From positions 307,001 through 371,000 of the forward strand of contig JAIGNY010003036.1 of NCBI GenBank assembly GCA_020152595.1: 64,000 bases of DNA. The letters run 5' to 3'. The notes beneath the pieces are model-generated. The model did no database searches and had not been told where the DNA came from. It worked only from the letters and a program-made list of their open reading frames with translations. The DNA comes from Chiridota heheva. Taxonomy: Eukaryota; Echinodermata; Holothuroidea; Apodida; Chiridotidae. Shown piece by piece: positions 1 through 10,840 of the stretch. Every line of letters begins with the position of its first letter. Within the stretch, counting starts at the first letter, position 1. The position numbers and the translations under genes are program-made.

Positions 1-1339
1 ATTTTTAATCCCCTTGCTTAAAATCAGGTTTTCATTGTCACTTAAAGAGATCTTGAAAACTTTGTTTTGTAACCTCATTGGCAAGGAATATCTACCTATA
101 ACTAAGCTTTTCAGAGGGGTGCTCCACCCCATTTTCCTACACCCAGCCCCTAATTACCTGCACCTGTCCCTCATTACCCACTGCCATGCCTCTCATTACC
201 TCCACCCTGCCCCTTTTTACACCAAGCATCTATAATTTTGTTCACAAAAAAGTATATATTTTGAGAATTGCCCTCTGTTAACAGTTCCCTAGTTTGAAAA
301 GATGCAAACACACTATGTGTTTTACTGATCCTTTCTAAATGAAATTTCAAGTGTCACAAACTTCAGTTGTTGAACCTTCATATGTTGTAAATGCACATTT
401 TGTCAAGTCACTAACACCCGTCCCTTTCTGGTTCAAACTATGTGTAAGCTACAATAGATTTATGGGTTTGATGTACAGGTTGTCTGTTTCTTAACTCACA
501 ATAATCCAGTGTAGTCAGTAACATATAAAAAAGTATTCACTCCCTTAACTTATCCCAAATTCTGTGCAACAGACTAGACTACATGGAACTCTTTTACCAG
601 TTCCATATTTAATTACCCCCTTCAAACCCATTGTGCCCAAATCAAAAACTCTGGCAACAATCTCTGTCTGAGTTACCTCCATCTCCCCTTCTCCTATTTC
701 AAGCTTTAAAATCCACCCTCCCACGTCCACTTCTAATAATTGGCAGTGATTGAGGTTATACCCTTGTAAAATGCCATAGGTTATTATTACACTGAACCTT
801 TCAATTCTTCTTGGATGTTCCTTCAGTGCCTCAAATGCATAAATGAAATAAAGAGGTGCAAAGGGGGTCACAATGGATCAAATTTCATTGCTGCTTCTTT
901 CTGGCACTCTGATGTACTTCAGTTGGATACAGACTTGATAGAGAATACAGTGCTTTTATTACATGTGGAGTTCTTTCTTTCTACATCACCAAAGGATGAG
1001 AATAAATTACTAAAGTAAAAAAATCATCAAATAAACATTTGACATGAAAAGAAACAACTCCAAATGTTTAGTTCCTTTCTAAATCCTTAATCAATATGAA
1101 TGACTTGCGGAAGGAAAATTCTGCAAATAAACATATAATGTTAAACAAAGCTTACTGTAGATACAATATCAAACATAATGTACATTTGAAATGATATATG
1201 ACCATGTAAACTGAACATTTAGATTATGTACTGTACATTGAAGGATGTATACTGACATTTTTAATTTCCTGCCATTCAAAAAGTCTGGCTACCAGCTATA
1301 TGTTTTGATGTTTGTTTATGTTTAATGGTACTTTAACAG
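1..1339. other. Non-coding stretch, nothing recognised
   Basis: AT-rich sequence without a recognisable gene or repeat. A 108-codon minus-strand frame at 545-871 and a 67-codon plus frame at 815-1018 overlap each other in opposite directions, lack splice or start context that convinces me, and match no family I know. Confidence 0.5.
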
Positions 1340-1447
1340 TTAACCCTTACTCTACTAGCACGTTTTTTTAAATGCGCTCCGGAGGCGGGGCCAAAACAGG
1401 GCACCCAAAATGGCGATAATATCACCGCGTGGTAGAGTAAGGGTTAA
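1340..1447. mobile_element. Short TTAA-flanked inverted-repeat element (MITE), copy 1
   Basis: A 108-bp unit bounded by TTAA on both sides. The left end reads TTAACCCTTACTCTACTAGC and the right end GTGGTAGAGTAAGGGTTAA, so the ends are near-perfect inverted repeats. The interior is GC-rich (GGAGGCGGGGCC) in contrast to its AT-rich surroundings. TTAA flanks are the target-duplication pattern of piggyBac-type DNA transposons; assignment to that superfamily is inference because no transposase is present. A second copy lies 130 bp downstream in the same orientation. Confidence 0.75.
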
Positions 1448-1574
1448 TCAAGGCATGATTATTAAAGGGTCCTCTGTCTTCCAGGCAGCAGAGTCAGACC
1501 CTTCCGCTTCCAGGACCCGCCCACCAGGACCATGCTGCCTATATTTTCAGGTTGGCGCATTTGTCGCGGGTTGA

Positions 1575-1683
1575 TTAATCCTTACTCTACCAGCACTTTC
1601 TAGAAAATGCGCTCGGGAGGCGGAGCCAAAGACGGGGCACCCAAAACGGCAATAATATCGCTGCGTGGTAGAGTAAGGGTTAA
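1575..1683. mobile_element. Short TTAA-flanked inverted-repeat element (MITE), copy 2
   Basis: A 109-bp copy of the element at 1340-1447. It starts TTAATCCTTACTCTACCAGC and ends with TGGTAGAGTAAGGGTTAA. The interior differs at scattered positions (for example CGGAGCC for CGGGGCC), so the two copies are old or inserted independently rather than being a fresh tandem duplication. Confidence 0.75.
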
Positions 1684-3206
1684 AGTCATGTGTGCCAAAA
1701 GAGGAACAATTTTCTATGTTGAATTGCCATAATCATTAAGATGTTTACATTGTAATAATTTTTGCAGTTCACTGCATGTTTCCTCAAAATAAATTTTCTT
1801 TAATAATGTAAAGGAAATTGATTTTGACTCATTATCTATTCATTATATCTTTATTGGAAATGCATTTAAAATGTACTGTACCATACAATTCAAAATGAGG
1901 GAAGGGGGAGAGGTGGTCTTCTTTTTTGCACTTTAATCATTTCAACTTTTTTCCAGTATTGATTTTTAATTGGGTTAATCACAACAAAGATTTGACTCTT
2001 GTAATTCTAACACCGTTTTAATTACACAAGGTCAGACCTTCTGTCTCAAACTTACGTCACTGCCTGTGGAGCAATATTTAAAGATGGAAAATATTTCCTC
2101 TGTTTCCCACTGCTGCTATCTGATTGGTTGCTTCACCCCCATGTTTTCCATTGGTTTTCCATCCCCAGCATTTGATCCTCCTTGATTATTCCTCCATCGT
2201 GGTTGCCTTCTTCTTCCTTGGCGATCTCGGTACGTGCATGCCCTCCTTAAATTATCTGGATCTAAAGTGCTGCAGAAAAAAGGACGAAATGAACACTGTT
2301 AGTAGCACTACATACTTTACATTGATAATGTAATATACATGAGATACGTTTTAAATCTTTTTATATCATATTAAACTTCCCCCTCTCTTGCCCAACCCAT
2401 AAAAACCCAAACAAATCTGAGCCAATAATGAACTTTGTTTTTGAAGGAAAAAGGTAATTTATTCTAGATTCTCATTTCAAATTTTTTTTCTTTAAAAGAT
2501 GGTGGTAAAAGAAAGGTATAATATCCAAATAATATAAATTTTCAGATTATACAAATAGATATGCAATTGGTTTTATTTTTTAAGACATATGTAAGTGATA
2601 TTAGGGTATGTAACTTTCATCATTTTTAAAATTGAATTTCTCTTACCTTTCTTAATTTTCTCATTCTAAATCAGCTCTAAGACTGGGTTAACAGACCTCT
2701 GGTCCCTGGGTGATATTTTGGAAAATATTAGGGTCACACCTCATTACCTCTACCATATGCTCAATTGAATTGTATACACTTCTCTGCACAAACCATGAAG
2801 TTTGCCCCCACCCCCAGATACACTACTTCTGGATGCATGGGCGGGATTTTCCTACCGAAAGTGGGAGGCAGAGTCAAAAGTGAGAGGAAGAGAGTAAGGG
2901 GGGAAGGGGGGGGGCAAAACTACAAAATCATGTTAGATGTTAAAAAATTACCATACAAAAGATACAAATTTGGAGAAAAAAAGTGTGTTGGGGAATCATT
3001 ATCTATATACCATAAGGGCCTGCAGGGATCCACTCGCCCCAGGCCTGTAAGGCCCTAGCTAAGCCACTGAACATAATTTAATTTAATGTTAGAGTCCAAA
3101 CATAGCCTGCCAGACTGCATAGTTTACATGTATTTCTAGCGGGAAAGATTTTCTGTGCTAATTTTTGATTGAGAAAAGTTATTTTCATGATTATGGTGCA
3201 GTGGTA
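1684..3206. other. Non-coding stretch
   Basis: No gene recognised. About 2765-3065 is a G-rich stretch (a 97-codon frame with GGGGGG tracts, ending near AGGCCCTAGCTAAGCCACTG) that reads like a decayed dispersed repeat, not a coding exon. Confidence 0.4.
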
Positions 3207-3951
3207 ATTCTAGGCGCACACTTTGGATTCTAGGCGCACACTTTGGATTCTAGGCGCACACTTTGGATTCTAGGTGCACACTTTGGATTCTAGGCACACA
3301 CTTTGGATTCTAGGCGCACACTTTGGATTCTGAGTGCACTTTGGATTCTAGGCGCGCACTTTGGATTCTAGGCGCGCACTTTGGATTCATAGCGCGCACT
3401 TTGGATTCTAGGGGCACACTTTGGATTCTAGGGGCACACTTTGGATTCTGGGGCACACTTTGGATTCTGGGCGCACACTTTGGATTCTAGGTGCACACTT
3501 TGGGCACACTTTGGATTCTAGGCGCACACTTTGGATTCTAGGGCACACTTTGGATTCTCACTTTGGATTCTAGGCACACTTTGGATTCTAGGCGCACACT
3601 TTGGATTCTAGGCACACACTTTGGATTCTAGGCGCACTTTGGATTCTTCACTTTGGATTCTAGGCGCACACTTTGGATTCTAGGCGCACACTTTGGATTC
3701 TAGGCACACACTTTGGATTCTAGGCACACACTTTGGATTCTAGGCACACACTTTGGATTCTAGGCGCGACACTTTGGATTCTAGGCGCACTTTGGATTCT
3801 AGGCGCACACTTTGGATTCTAGGTGCACACTTTGGATTCTAGGGGCACACTTTGGATTCTGGGCGCACACTTTGGATTCTAGGTGCACACTTTGGATTCT
3901 AGGTGCACACTTTGGATTCTAGGCACACATTTTGAATTCTAGGCGCACATC
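3207..3951. repeat. Minisatellite, 20-bp unit (GGATTCTAGGCGCACACTTT)
   Basis: About 37 head-to-tail copies of a 20-bp unit. The core CACTTTGGATTCTAGG is nearly invariant, while the following segment varies among GCGCA, GCACA, GTGCA, GGGCA and GCGCG. Several units are shortened (for example TTCACTTTGGATTC), as expected from slippage or unequal exchange. Beyond the array, 4100-4220 contains isolated degenerate echoes (GTGCACATTTTCTAGACAT, GCGCACACTTTG), suggesting that the array is older and was once longer. Confidence 0.95.
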
Positions 3952-5800
3952 TTTCAATAAATTTGATTTTTTCTTCATTAAAATGTTTAGAAAAGTCAAG
4001 TTCTTGAGAACTTAAACACACTGGGAAATTTTTTCATATTGCGAATTCCACCTTTTGTTAAATATTTTTGAATCATTTCCAGTATCAAATAGATGATTAT
4101 TGGTGCACATTTTCTAGACATTAACGAAAATTTGTAGATCTTGACGTACATTTTCTAGACATAGGGCCCTAGACGAACATTATATATGAGTGCAAAAAGT
4201 ATCTTCTGCGCACACTTTGCAAACTATGGTCGGGAATACGCCTAGGCCTACATCATTGCTGCAACTTACAACTTATATTGAAATTTGACATTATTAATTA
4301 TCTACACGATAAATAATTTTATTTAACTTTTTAACAATAAAGTGTAATAATCAAACATAACAAGCCTACCATGCCGTTCTGCCACACATTTTTTCTACTG
4401 AATTAAGTTAACAACTGCAGACTGGTTAAAAATCCGTACGACGCTCAAGTCGCTACTAACGTAAAAACGTTAGTGTGAACGTAGTACCACTGTGACTCCA
4501 GTATGATTCAATTCTATAAATTACTTAGTGGAACAAGTAGATTTTTCATGTGTTTTGGTCCCTGGACTATATTTAATTTAAAATCTTATCTGGCATTTTC
4601 TAGTGTGGTCTGCATCATTTCTTTACAAGAGGAGTTCGAAGTGAACATTCAACACGTTTTTCCGCGATTGACACATTTTGTAAACAAACTTTTAGTCAGG
4701 TGACACCCTGCTGACTCAACGATAGAAAACTATTATTTTCATATTTTAATAAGTTTTTAAATAAATTGTATAAAATATATACCTTCTCAATTGAGAAGTT
4801 TATCATGACGTGAAAATACATATCATTTTCCCTTAAACTTAAACATATGCAGCTAATTCAAATGTATGCTCTTAAAGCGACTGTTTTTGGAGACTGTAAA
4901 GGTTTGACCTAACACGGAAGAAATGTTGATCACGTGACAACCTCAAACTTAAGTGTCACCGATACCACACAAAACTGTCGAATTTGTTTCTCTTTTACGT
5001 AAGTGATTGGAATGTGGCGATTGGAAAAGTGGATAATGGATTATTTATTTCCAACTGGATATTCATTTGGATGAATAAATAACCTTGAAAGATCAATTTT
5101 AAATCTTCGAAAATTGATGTTAACCGCACCCAGCACACTTAAAATTCAAGTTGACTTGTGTTTAGGCCCCTAAAAAACTCTGTAGGCCTACACTAACCAG
5201 TAACGACAACGTTTACACAGTGTATGTAGTAACGTACAGTTAACAGTTAGTCTTAACCGCACTGATCCCATGTACTGTACCCATTCAGTTAGCGAAGTTA
5301 GACCATTATTTAACCTACTGTTGTTACTTAAATTTACACTATTACATGCTTAGGTGTTGTGTGCAACAATCACTGACTCAGTTTGAATATCAATTTTCCA
5401 TATTATTTCAGTATGGGTACGTTTAACAAGTCTTTACTAAGGCCTACTGTGTTGTCCATGAACATGATGTAATGCTGGAGTAAACTGACCACGAAAATTT
5501 GTTGCACTTGCCGACTTGGTCTGTTAAAGTGTTAAATAAGTTATTGTAATTCACATTTGGGAAGCACTTCCAATTATCTTCTACATTCTAATGTTGTTTT
5601 GCTTTTAAGTTTTGATAAGCAGCTTCTGAAAAGTAAGTCGGGAGTGAGTTATACAAATCTTGTCAAAAAGTGGATTTATTTTTGCTAGTTTTAATGCAGA
5701 AATACTAAGTGGTTGTTTCTTGAGTATTAGTAACTTGTTTATTGATACTAATCAAGCAATAATTTTGTGCTGATGTGCAGTATTTCTCGAAAAAGGTACC
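3952..5800 (+). promoter_or_regulatory. Presumed 5' flank and 5' UTR of the PKN gene
   Basis: This stretch lies between the minisatellite and the first coding exon. It is less repetitive than the rest of the window and carries more CpG (for example 4430-4500 and 4900-5250), as expected for a promoter, but no TATA box or initiator can be fixed by eye. A candidate 3' splice site, TGATGTGCAG, ends at 5780, so a non-coding 5' UTR exon upstream is possible; its polypyrimidine tract is weak. The transcription start is unknown. Confidence 0.3.
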
Positions 5801-5839
5801 ATGGCGACTGAATCTGCAGGGATGTATCAGCAGGGAAAT
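5801..5839 (+). CDS. Protein kinase N (PKN) orthologue, first coding exon
   Basis: Thirteen codons reading MATESAGMYQQGN. The start ATG sits in a good animal initiation context (A at -3, G at +4; GTACCATGG). The exon ends in a consensus donor, AAT|GTAAGT, at 5840. The donor is in phase 0 and joins in frame to the acceptor at 9478, so the peptide continues directly into the HR1a exon. Vertebrate PKN proteins also have a short, poorly conserved N-terminus ahead of HR1a, so low similarity here is expected. The exon is inferred from splice signals and phase; the alternative is initiation at the in-frame ATG that opens exon 2. Confidence 0.6.
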
Positions 5840-7794
5840 GTAAGTTAACACTTGGGATTTAATATTTTTCACCATATTATCATTTAATTTGTATGGCATT
5901 TTTGGCTTAACAGTGAATCATATTTCATTGTATGTGGGAATTTCTCAATATTTTAGTTGAGCATTTTTAAGTAGCACAGTACATTTTCTACTGTACAGTG
6001 CAAAGGGTGATGGATTAAATGAGGAAGTTGTCTTGATATCTTCAATTAAAAGTTTTGAAGGATGATTGAATTCATTATCTTTTAATATGCATTATGTTAT
6101 TCAGGAGGAATTATTGTCTTTATTTTTTATTTTCTCTTATTTGAAGAGTTTTTTGCACCTACCTAAGTATATTCCCTAGTAAATGCACGCCCTGGGGTGT
6201 TACATTTAAAAAAAGAAACTAAGAATAATATAAGATTAGGTTTTGATCTCGCTCTGTCAAGACCCGTTTTACAAGCTGTAAAATTGACCACAAAAAAGCA
6301 CAGTGAAATTTTTTAATCAACAGTATAGTTACATGTAAACATCACCTAATGAGTTAAATACATTTTGCAAGAGAGAAAAAATATTGCAAAATAAAAAAAA
6401 AAAAAAAGGTTTCAGTAGAGCTGAAATTCTGCATGCTTCGCAAAGATTGCAGCCATTTTATAAGAGGACTGATAAACTGTATTTTTGGGGTGATGGGGTA
6501 GTTTTGAAATTGATTAAGGTGAGGTGCCAAGGTATCACAATATACAAGGTTTTTACTGAAAACCCAAGCGAGTTTGGCAAAAAAGTTACGCAATTAAGTG
6601 AGATTGAAGGGAACTTTTTTGTTCTTTCTTAACCAAATTTTCCATTCACATTTTCCATAAAAATGATAATTTATACTGTAGAGATGCACTTTTCACGATT
6701 TGGAAAGCAAAAATCCAGGTCTATTTGGGCAATGGGGTCAATATTTTTGCCATAGTGGTTGCGTTATTTTTTTACTTAGCATGTAAATTGAAGCAATTTT
6801 GGTGTACTTAAAAATCAGGATACTAAAATACACACTTCCTGGACAGTTTTCTTTTCAGGCTTACCAGGGAGCTCTTATTTCAGGACCCTGGGCTAAGCTT
6901 AACTGGGGATTATTTACTAACAGGGGATATATCTGTGGAGTATATTAATGCTTGCTTGAAAAATGCTCCATATGTAGAATAGATAATTAAATAATTCTGA
7001 AAAATTAATGTGGGATGCAAGACCTCATTAAATGAAGCTTTGTGTGTATTGAAATATAAGTTCCACTATGTGGTGTTGTCAAATTGACCATGCACCTGTG
7101 TAACTTCCAAAAACCGCCAGAAGAGTTTAGAATTACCCATTGACCCACACATTAAAATTGATACAAAAAAGCTCATAGCTTTTTGTTAAAAGCATATTTT
7201 TTATGTTCAAACATCCCATGAATTCATTTTTCTCCTTAATGCCTTGTAAGGTTTGTTTTTGTTTGTTGGGAAAATATCATTTCCAGCACGTGGTATGGTC
7301 AAATTGACCCCCCTCCACACCGTTTGCCGAAGATGTAGTAATTTGTGCTATACATTAATAATCTTCAAAAGAATTTTGTATGTCACACTCCCTGATACTG
7401 TGATTGCATGTGTTAACTAATGCAACTATCATCAGTTCCGTTACGTATTTATACGTTCCGTATACGATATCAATATGTCTTACAGCCTTATTTGGTTTAG
7501 AATTTTGACACATGCACAGCAGTTGTATGACTATTATTTATTTCTTGTTTCTCTTAAAAGTATATTATGAGAAAAAAGGTGTATATTAAGTCCAATTTAA
7601 TGCAAGGAATTTGCTTTTTATTCACAAAAATGTTGGAAGAGTGAAATTTGATCCAGAACAGTGTTTTTAAGAAAGCACTGTTCTGTAGAACAGTGGTGAA
7701 TTTTTTTTTATTTGACCTCTGACAGGCAACACTAGCTGTCTTAAATTTTATGAAAATTAGAATGCACCAGAACTTGGTTCCAGCTAGAACACTG

Positions 7795-9106
7795 GAACTT
7801 GGGTAAATGTTAAACCGGAACCGAAACTTGTGTAAATGTTGCACCGGAACCGGAACTTGTGTAAATGTTGCACGGAACCGGAACTTGTGTAAATATTGCA
7901 CTGAAACCGGAACTTGTGTAAATGTTGCACTGGAACCGGAACTTGTGTAAATATTGCACTGAAACCGGAACTTGTGTAAATATTGCACTGAAACCGGAAC
8001 TTGTGTAAATGTTGCACTGGAACCGGAACTTGTGTAAATGTTGCACCGGAACCGGAACTTGTGTAAATGTTGCACCGGAACCGGAACTTATGTAAATGTT
8101 GCACCTGAACCGGAACTTGTGTAAATGTTGCACTGGAACCGGAACTTGTGTAAATATTGCACTGGAACCGGAACTTGTGTAAATGTTGCACTGGATCCGG
8201 AACTTTTGTAAATGTTGCACCGGAACCGGAACTTGTGTAAATATTGCACCGGAACCGGAACTTGTGTAAATGTTGCACCGAACCGAACTTGTGTAAATGT
8301 TGCACCGAACCGAACTTATGTAAATGTTGCACTGGATCCGAACTTTGTAAATGTTGCACCGAACCGAACTTGTGTAAATGTTGCACCGAACCGAACTTGT
8401 GTAAATGTTGCATCGAACCGAACTTGTGTAAATGCTGCACCGAACCGAACTTGTGTAAATGCTGCACCGAACCGAACTTGTGTAAATGCTGCACCGAACC
8501 GAACTTGTGTAAATGTTGCACCGAACCGAACTTGTGTAAATGTTGCACCGGAACCGGAACTTGTGTAAATGTTGCACCGGAACCGGAACTTGTGTAAATG
8601 TTGCACCGGAACCGGAACTTGTGTAAATGCTGCACCGGAACCGGAACTTGTGTAAATGCTGCACCGGAACCGGAACTTGTGTAAATGCTGCACCGGAACC
8701 GGAACTTGTGTAAATGTTGCACCGGAACCGGAACTTGTGTAAATGTTGCACCGGAACCGGAACTTGTGTAAATGTTGCACCGGAACCGGAACTTGTGTAA
8801 ATGTTGCACCGGAACCGGAACTTGTGTAAATGCTGCACCGAACCGAACTTGTGTAAATGCTGCACCGAACCGAACTTGTGTAAATGCTGCACCGGAACCG
8901 GAACTTGTGTAAATGTTGCACTGGAACCGGAACTTGTGTAAATGTTGCACCGGAACCGGAACTTGTGTAAATGTTGCACTGGAACCGGAACTTGTGTAAA
9001 TGTTGCACCGCAACCGGAACTTGTGTAAATATTGCACCAGAACTGGAACTAGTGTAAAAGTTGCACCGCAACCGGAACTTGTGTAAATGTTGCACCGCAA
9101 CCGGAA
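7795..9106. repeat. Minisatellite in PKN intron 1, 29-bp and 27-bp units
   Basis: About 45 tandem copies. The main unit is 29 bp: GTGTAAATGTTGCACC followed by GGAACCGGAACTT. A second class is 27 bp, in which both GG pairs are reduced to G (GTTGCACCGAACCGAACTT). The 27-bp class forms a block at about 8270-8545, with two further units near 8840-8880, embedded in 29-bp units. Single-base variants (TGCTGCACC, ATATTGCACT, CTGGAACC, CCGCAACC) are clustered in runs of neighbouring units. The unit has no stop codon in several frames and 29 is not a multiple of 3, which creates long spurious open frames on both strands (up to 438 codons). Confidence 0.97.
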
Positions 9107-9350
9107 TAGAACTCAAACTGAATGCTTTGCCTGATTGATATGGCTCTTTGAAGAAATCAGTCAAGAGATAATCTTCAAGTGTTCAGAATGCAAATGATCC
9201 TTACTGATTAAAAGTTGGGGATGAATCTTGGTGACCTAGGATTTCTGAGGTAGATTATAGTGGGTATGGGGATCGAATGAACTCTAAAACTATTCTAGGC
9301 ATGTTGGAATTGCAACGGGGCAGAGGTATGTGCTTTACAGAGTGCTAATA
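9107..9350 (+). repeat. Dispersed repeat, copy 1 (partner at 23395-23645)
   Basis: About 245 bp shared in the same orientation with 23395-23645. Shared blocks include GAAGAAATCAGTCAA, ATCTTCAAGTGTTCAG (copy 2: CTCTTCAAGTGTTCAG), GAGGTAGATTATAGTGGGTA, GGGATCGAATGAACTCT and GCATGTTGGAATTGCA. It has no open frame. Here it abuts the 29-bp minisatellite directly. The class of element is unknown. Confidence 0.8.
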
Positions 9351-9478
9351 TTCTAGTAAAGTATTGCATCCAAAGAGAACAGTTTTATAATTTTTGTATG
9401 TACTATTGACAATTTGTAATATGGAAAGAAAACAACACTGAAAATGTATTTTATTGATAATATTTTCTTTTACTTCAG

Positions 9479-9785
9479 ATGAATAACCAAGAGACTTTGG
9501 CCTCATACGTCAGCAGAAACGACCTTGATTTGTCGGACGCAAACTTTCAACAGAAACTGGAACACATCCGAGAACAGATCAAGAAGGACATCCACAAAGA
9601 AATGAAAATCAAGGAGGGCGCTGAGAACTTAAAGAAGGCTGCTACCGACAAAAAGAGCCTGGCTAATGTGAACTCTATTGTAAAGAAAGCCAACACAAGG
9701 ATCCATGAACTGCAGCAAGAGTTGAATGAACTTAATGCACATCAGATTGTCAACAGCAATGACATCATCCCCTCAACACCAACAG
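9479..9785 (+). CDS. Protein kinase N (PKN) orthologue, exon 2: HR1a domain
   Basis: The exon encodes the first HR1 (REM) repeat of a PKN/PRK serine/threonine kinase. HR1a is an antiparallel coiled coil that binds GTP-loaded Rho/Rac and holds the C-terminal kinase domain in check. Diagnostic stretches are LDLSDANFQQKL (about residues 29-40 of the joined protein), IREQIKKDIHKEMKIKEGAE (43-62) and TDKKSLANV (69-77), followed by a leucine-rich second helix ending in LNAH; these match the conserved positions of animal PKN HR1a closely. The acceptor TACTTCAG ends at 9478. The donor ACAG|GTAAG is at 9786, leaving phase 1. The frame runs on only five codons past the donor before TGA, as expected for an intron. 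HR1b, HR1c, C2 and kinase exons are not found downstream in this window. It could in principle be another HR1 protein (rhophilin, TOCA), but KIKEGAENL is PKN-like. Confidence 0.88.
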
Positions 9786-10326
9786 GTAAGGCAGTATGAC
9801 AATATCTTCAGTGCTTTGACATTATAAGCAAGGCGGGAGGGGTGCAGTGATAATAAGTTTTCTCATTATTTTTCTATTGACCTGTTGTTAAAAATTATTA
9901 TATAAAAAAAAATCTTCAAATTATTTGTTAACCTAATAACTGTATGTATCTTACACATGCTGTAGTGACTGATGTTCCAGGCACAGTACATAGCAGAGGA
10001 CAAAATGATGGGAAGGATGGGTAAACCCCACCGACCAAAGTAAACTTAAGATATTGGGGGACCCCAGGTAGTAACAGTGCAGTCTGTTCTATGGGATCAA
10101 GACCCTCAATGCACCATTGCATAGTAGTCTGATGGTTTGGAAGGCAACCAAGTGGATTGAAAATCACATGCAATTATCACTAACTGGGATACCATCCTCA
10201 TACTGTAGGCTTATACTAAAAAGTGTGTATTAAATTATTGCTACAATATGTATCTGGATGATAGCAAGTCTAGTCATTAACAACCATAGGTTGATACATG
10301 CCTGAATGAGTTTTCAGGGTAAGTAC

Positions 10327-10840
10327 CTCCGCCAACGAAGTTGGACGGAGACTATGTTTTCGCCCATGTTTGTCTGTTTGTTTGTCATCAAGATATCTCA
10401 ATAACTGACGATTGCATCATACTTGCATGTTATTTGTCAGTTATTGTGTACATGCTTATGTTGACAACAGGTTCTATCACTAATATGCATGCCTTTAATG
10501 TGAAAATGCTCCAGCAAATTTGTAAACACAACGCACACATATCATATGTTGTACACAGATGAGTAATGGTGCATATACTAGTATGTGACCTATTGTGTTG
10601 GTAGTGATGTCATATAGGTGGGGCATTTTGTAAAATTCTTTAAGCAGTGGTGTGCTACCATATACATGCTTTGCATCATACTTGTAATGTTGTCAAGATC
10701 ACTTTATTAATATGCATGGCGGGCATGGCTTATTGATATATGTTATTTAGCATATTTCATGACATGCAATGCCAGTTAGTATAAAACTTGGAAAATATAC
10801 CAACAACCAAAGGATGCATCGCAACCACTAAACATTTTAG
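10327..10840 (+). repeat. Dispersed repeat with CCTCCGCCAACG hairpin start and GGATGCATCGCAACC end
   Basis: Begins with CCTCCGCCAACGAAGTTGG, where CCTCCG..CAAC can pair with the following GTTGG.CGGAG. It continues TTTGTCATCAAGATATCTCA and then ATTAATATGCATGGCGGGCA, and ends near 10838 with GGATGCATCGCAACC. The first part matches 22683-22760. The later part (CATTTCATGACATGCAATGCCAGTTAGTATAAAA-like) matches the tail of the repeat ending at 37377. A short frame at 10341-10562 is part of the repeat and not a gene. Confidence 0.65.

Larger units (their letters stand above)
5840..9478 (+). other. PKN intron 1 (phase 0)
   Basis: GTAAGT donor at 5840 and TTTTACTTCAG acceptor ending at 9478. The intron is 3.6 kb, about one third of it minisatellite (7795-9106) followed by a dispersed repeat (9107-9350). 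At 7640-7800 there is a segment (GATCCAGAACAGTG, AAGCACTGTTCTG) that reappears around 45.1-45.7 kb. The overlapping opposite-strand frames at 6354-6632 look incidental. Confidence 0.6.

Noticed and set aside
545..1018. 108-codon minus and 67-codon plus frames
   Set aside because: No recognisable domain, no paired splice sites or start context; length is within chance for this base composition.
3207..3951. CRISPR array
   Set aside because: Units are directly adjacent with no unique spacers, and the context is an animal genome.
6354..6632. Possible extra PKN exon or small gene (79- and 82-codon frames on opposite strands)
   Set aside because: Antiparallel overlap, lysine run from a poly-A tract, no family match, and exon 1 to exon 2 joins perfectly in phase without it.
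7784..9164. Long minus-strand open frames (up to 438 codons) and plus-strand frames (to 118 codons)
   Set aside because: They lie within the 29/27-bp minisatellite; the unit lacks stops in several frames and shifts frame each copy, so all six frames are partly open. No start context, splice logic or known domain.
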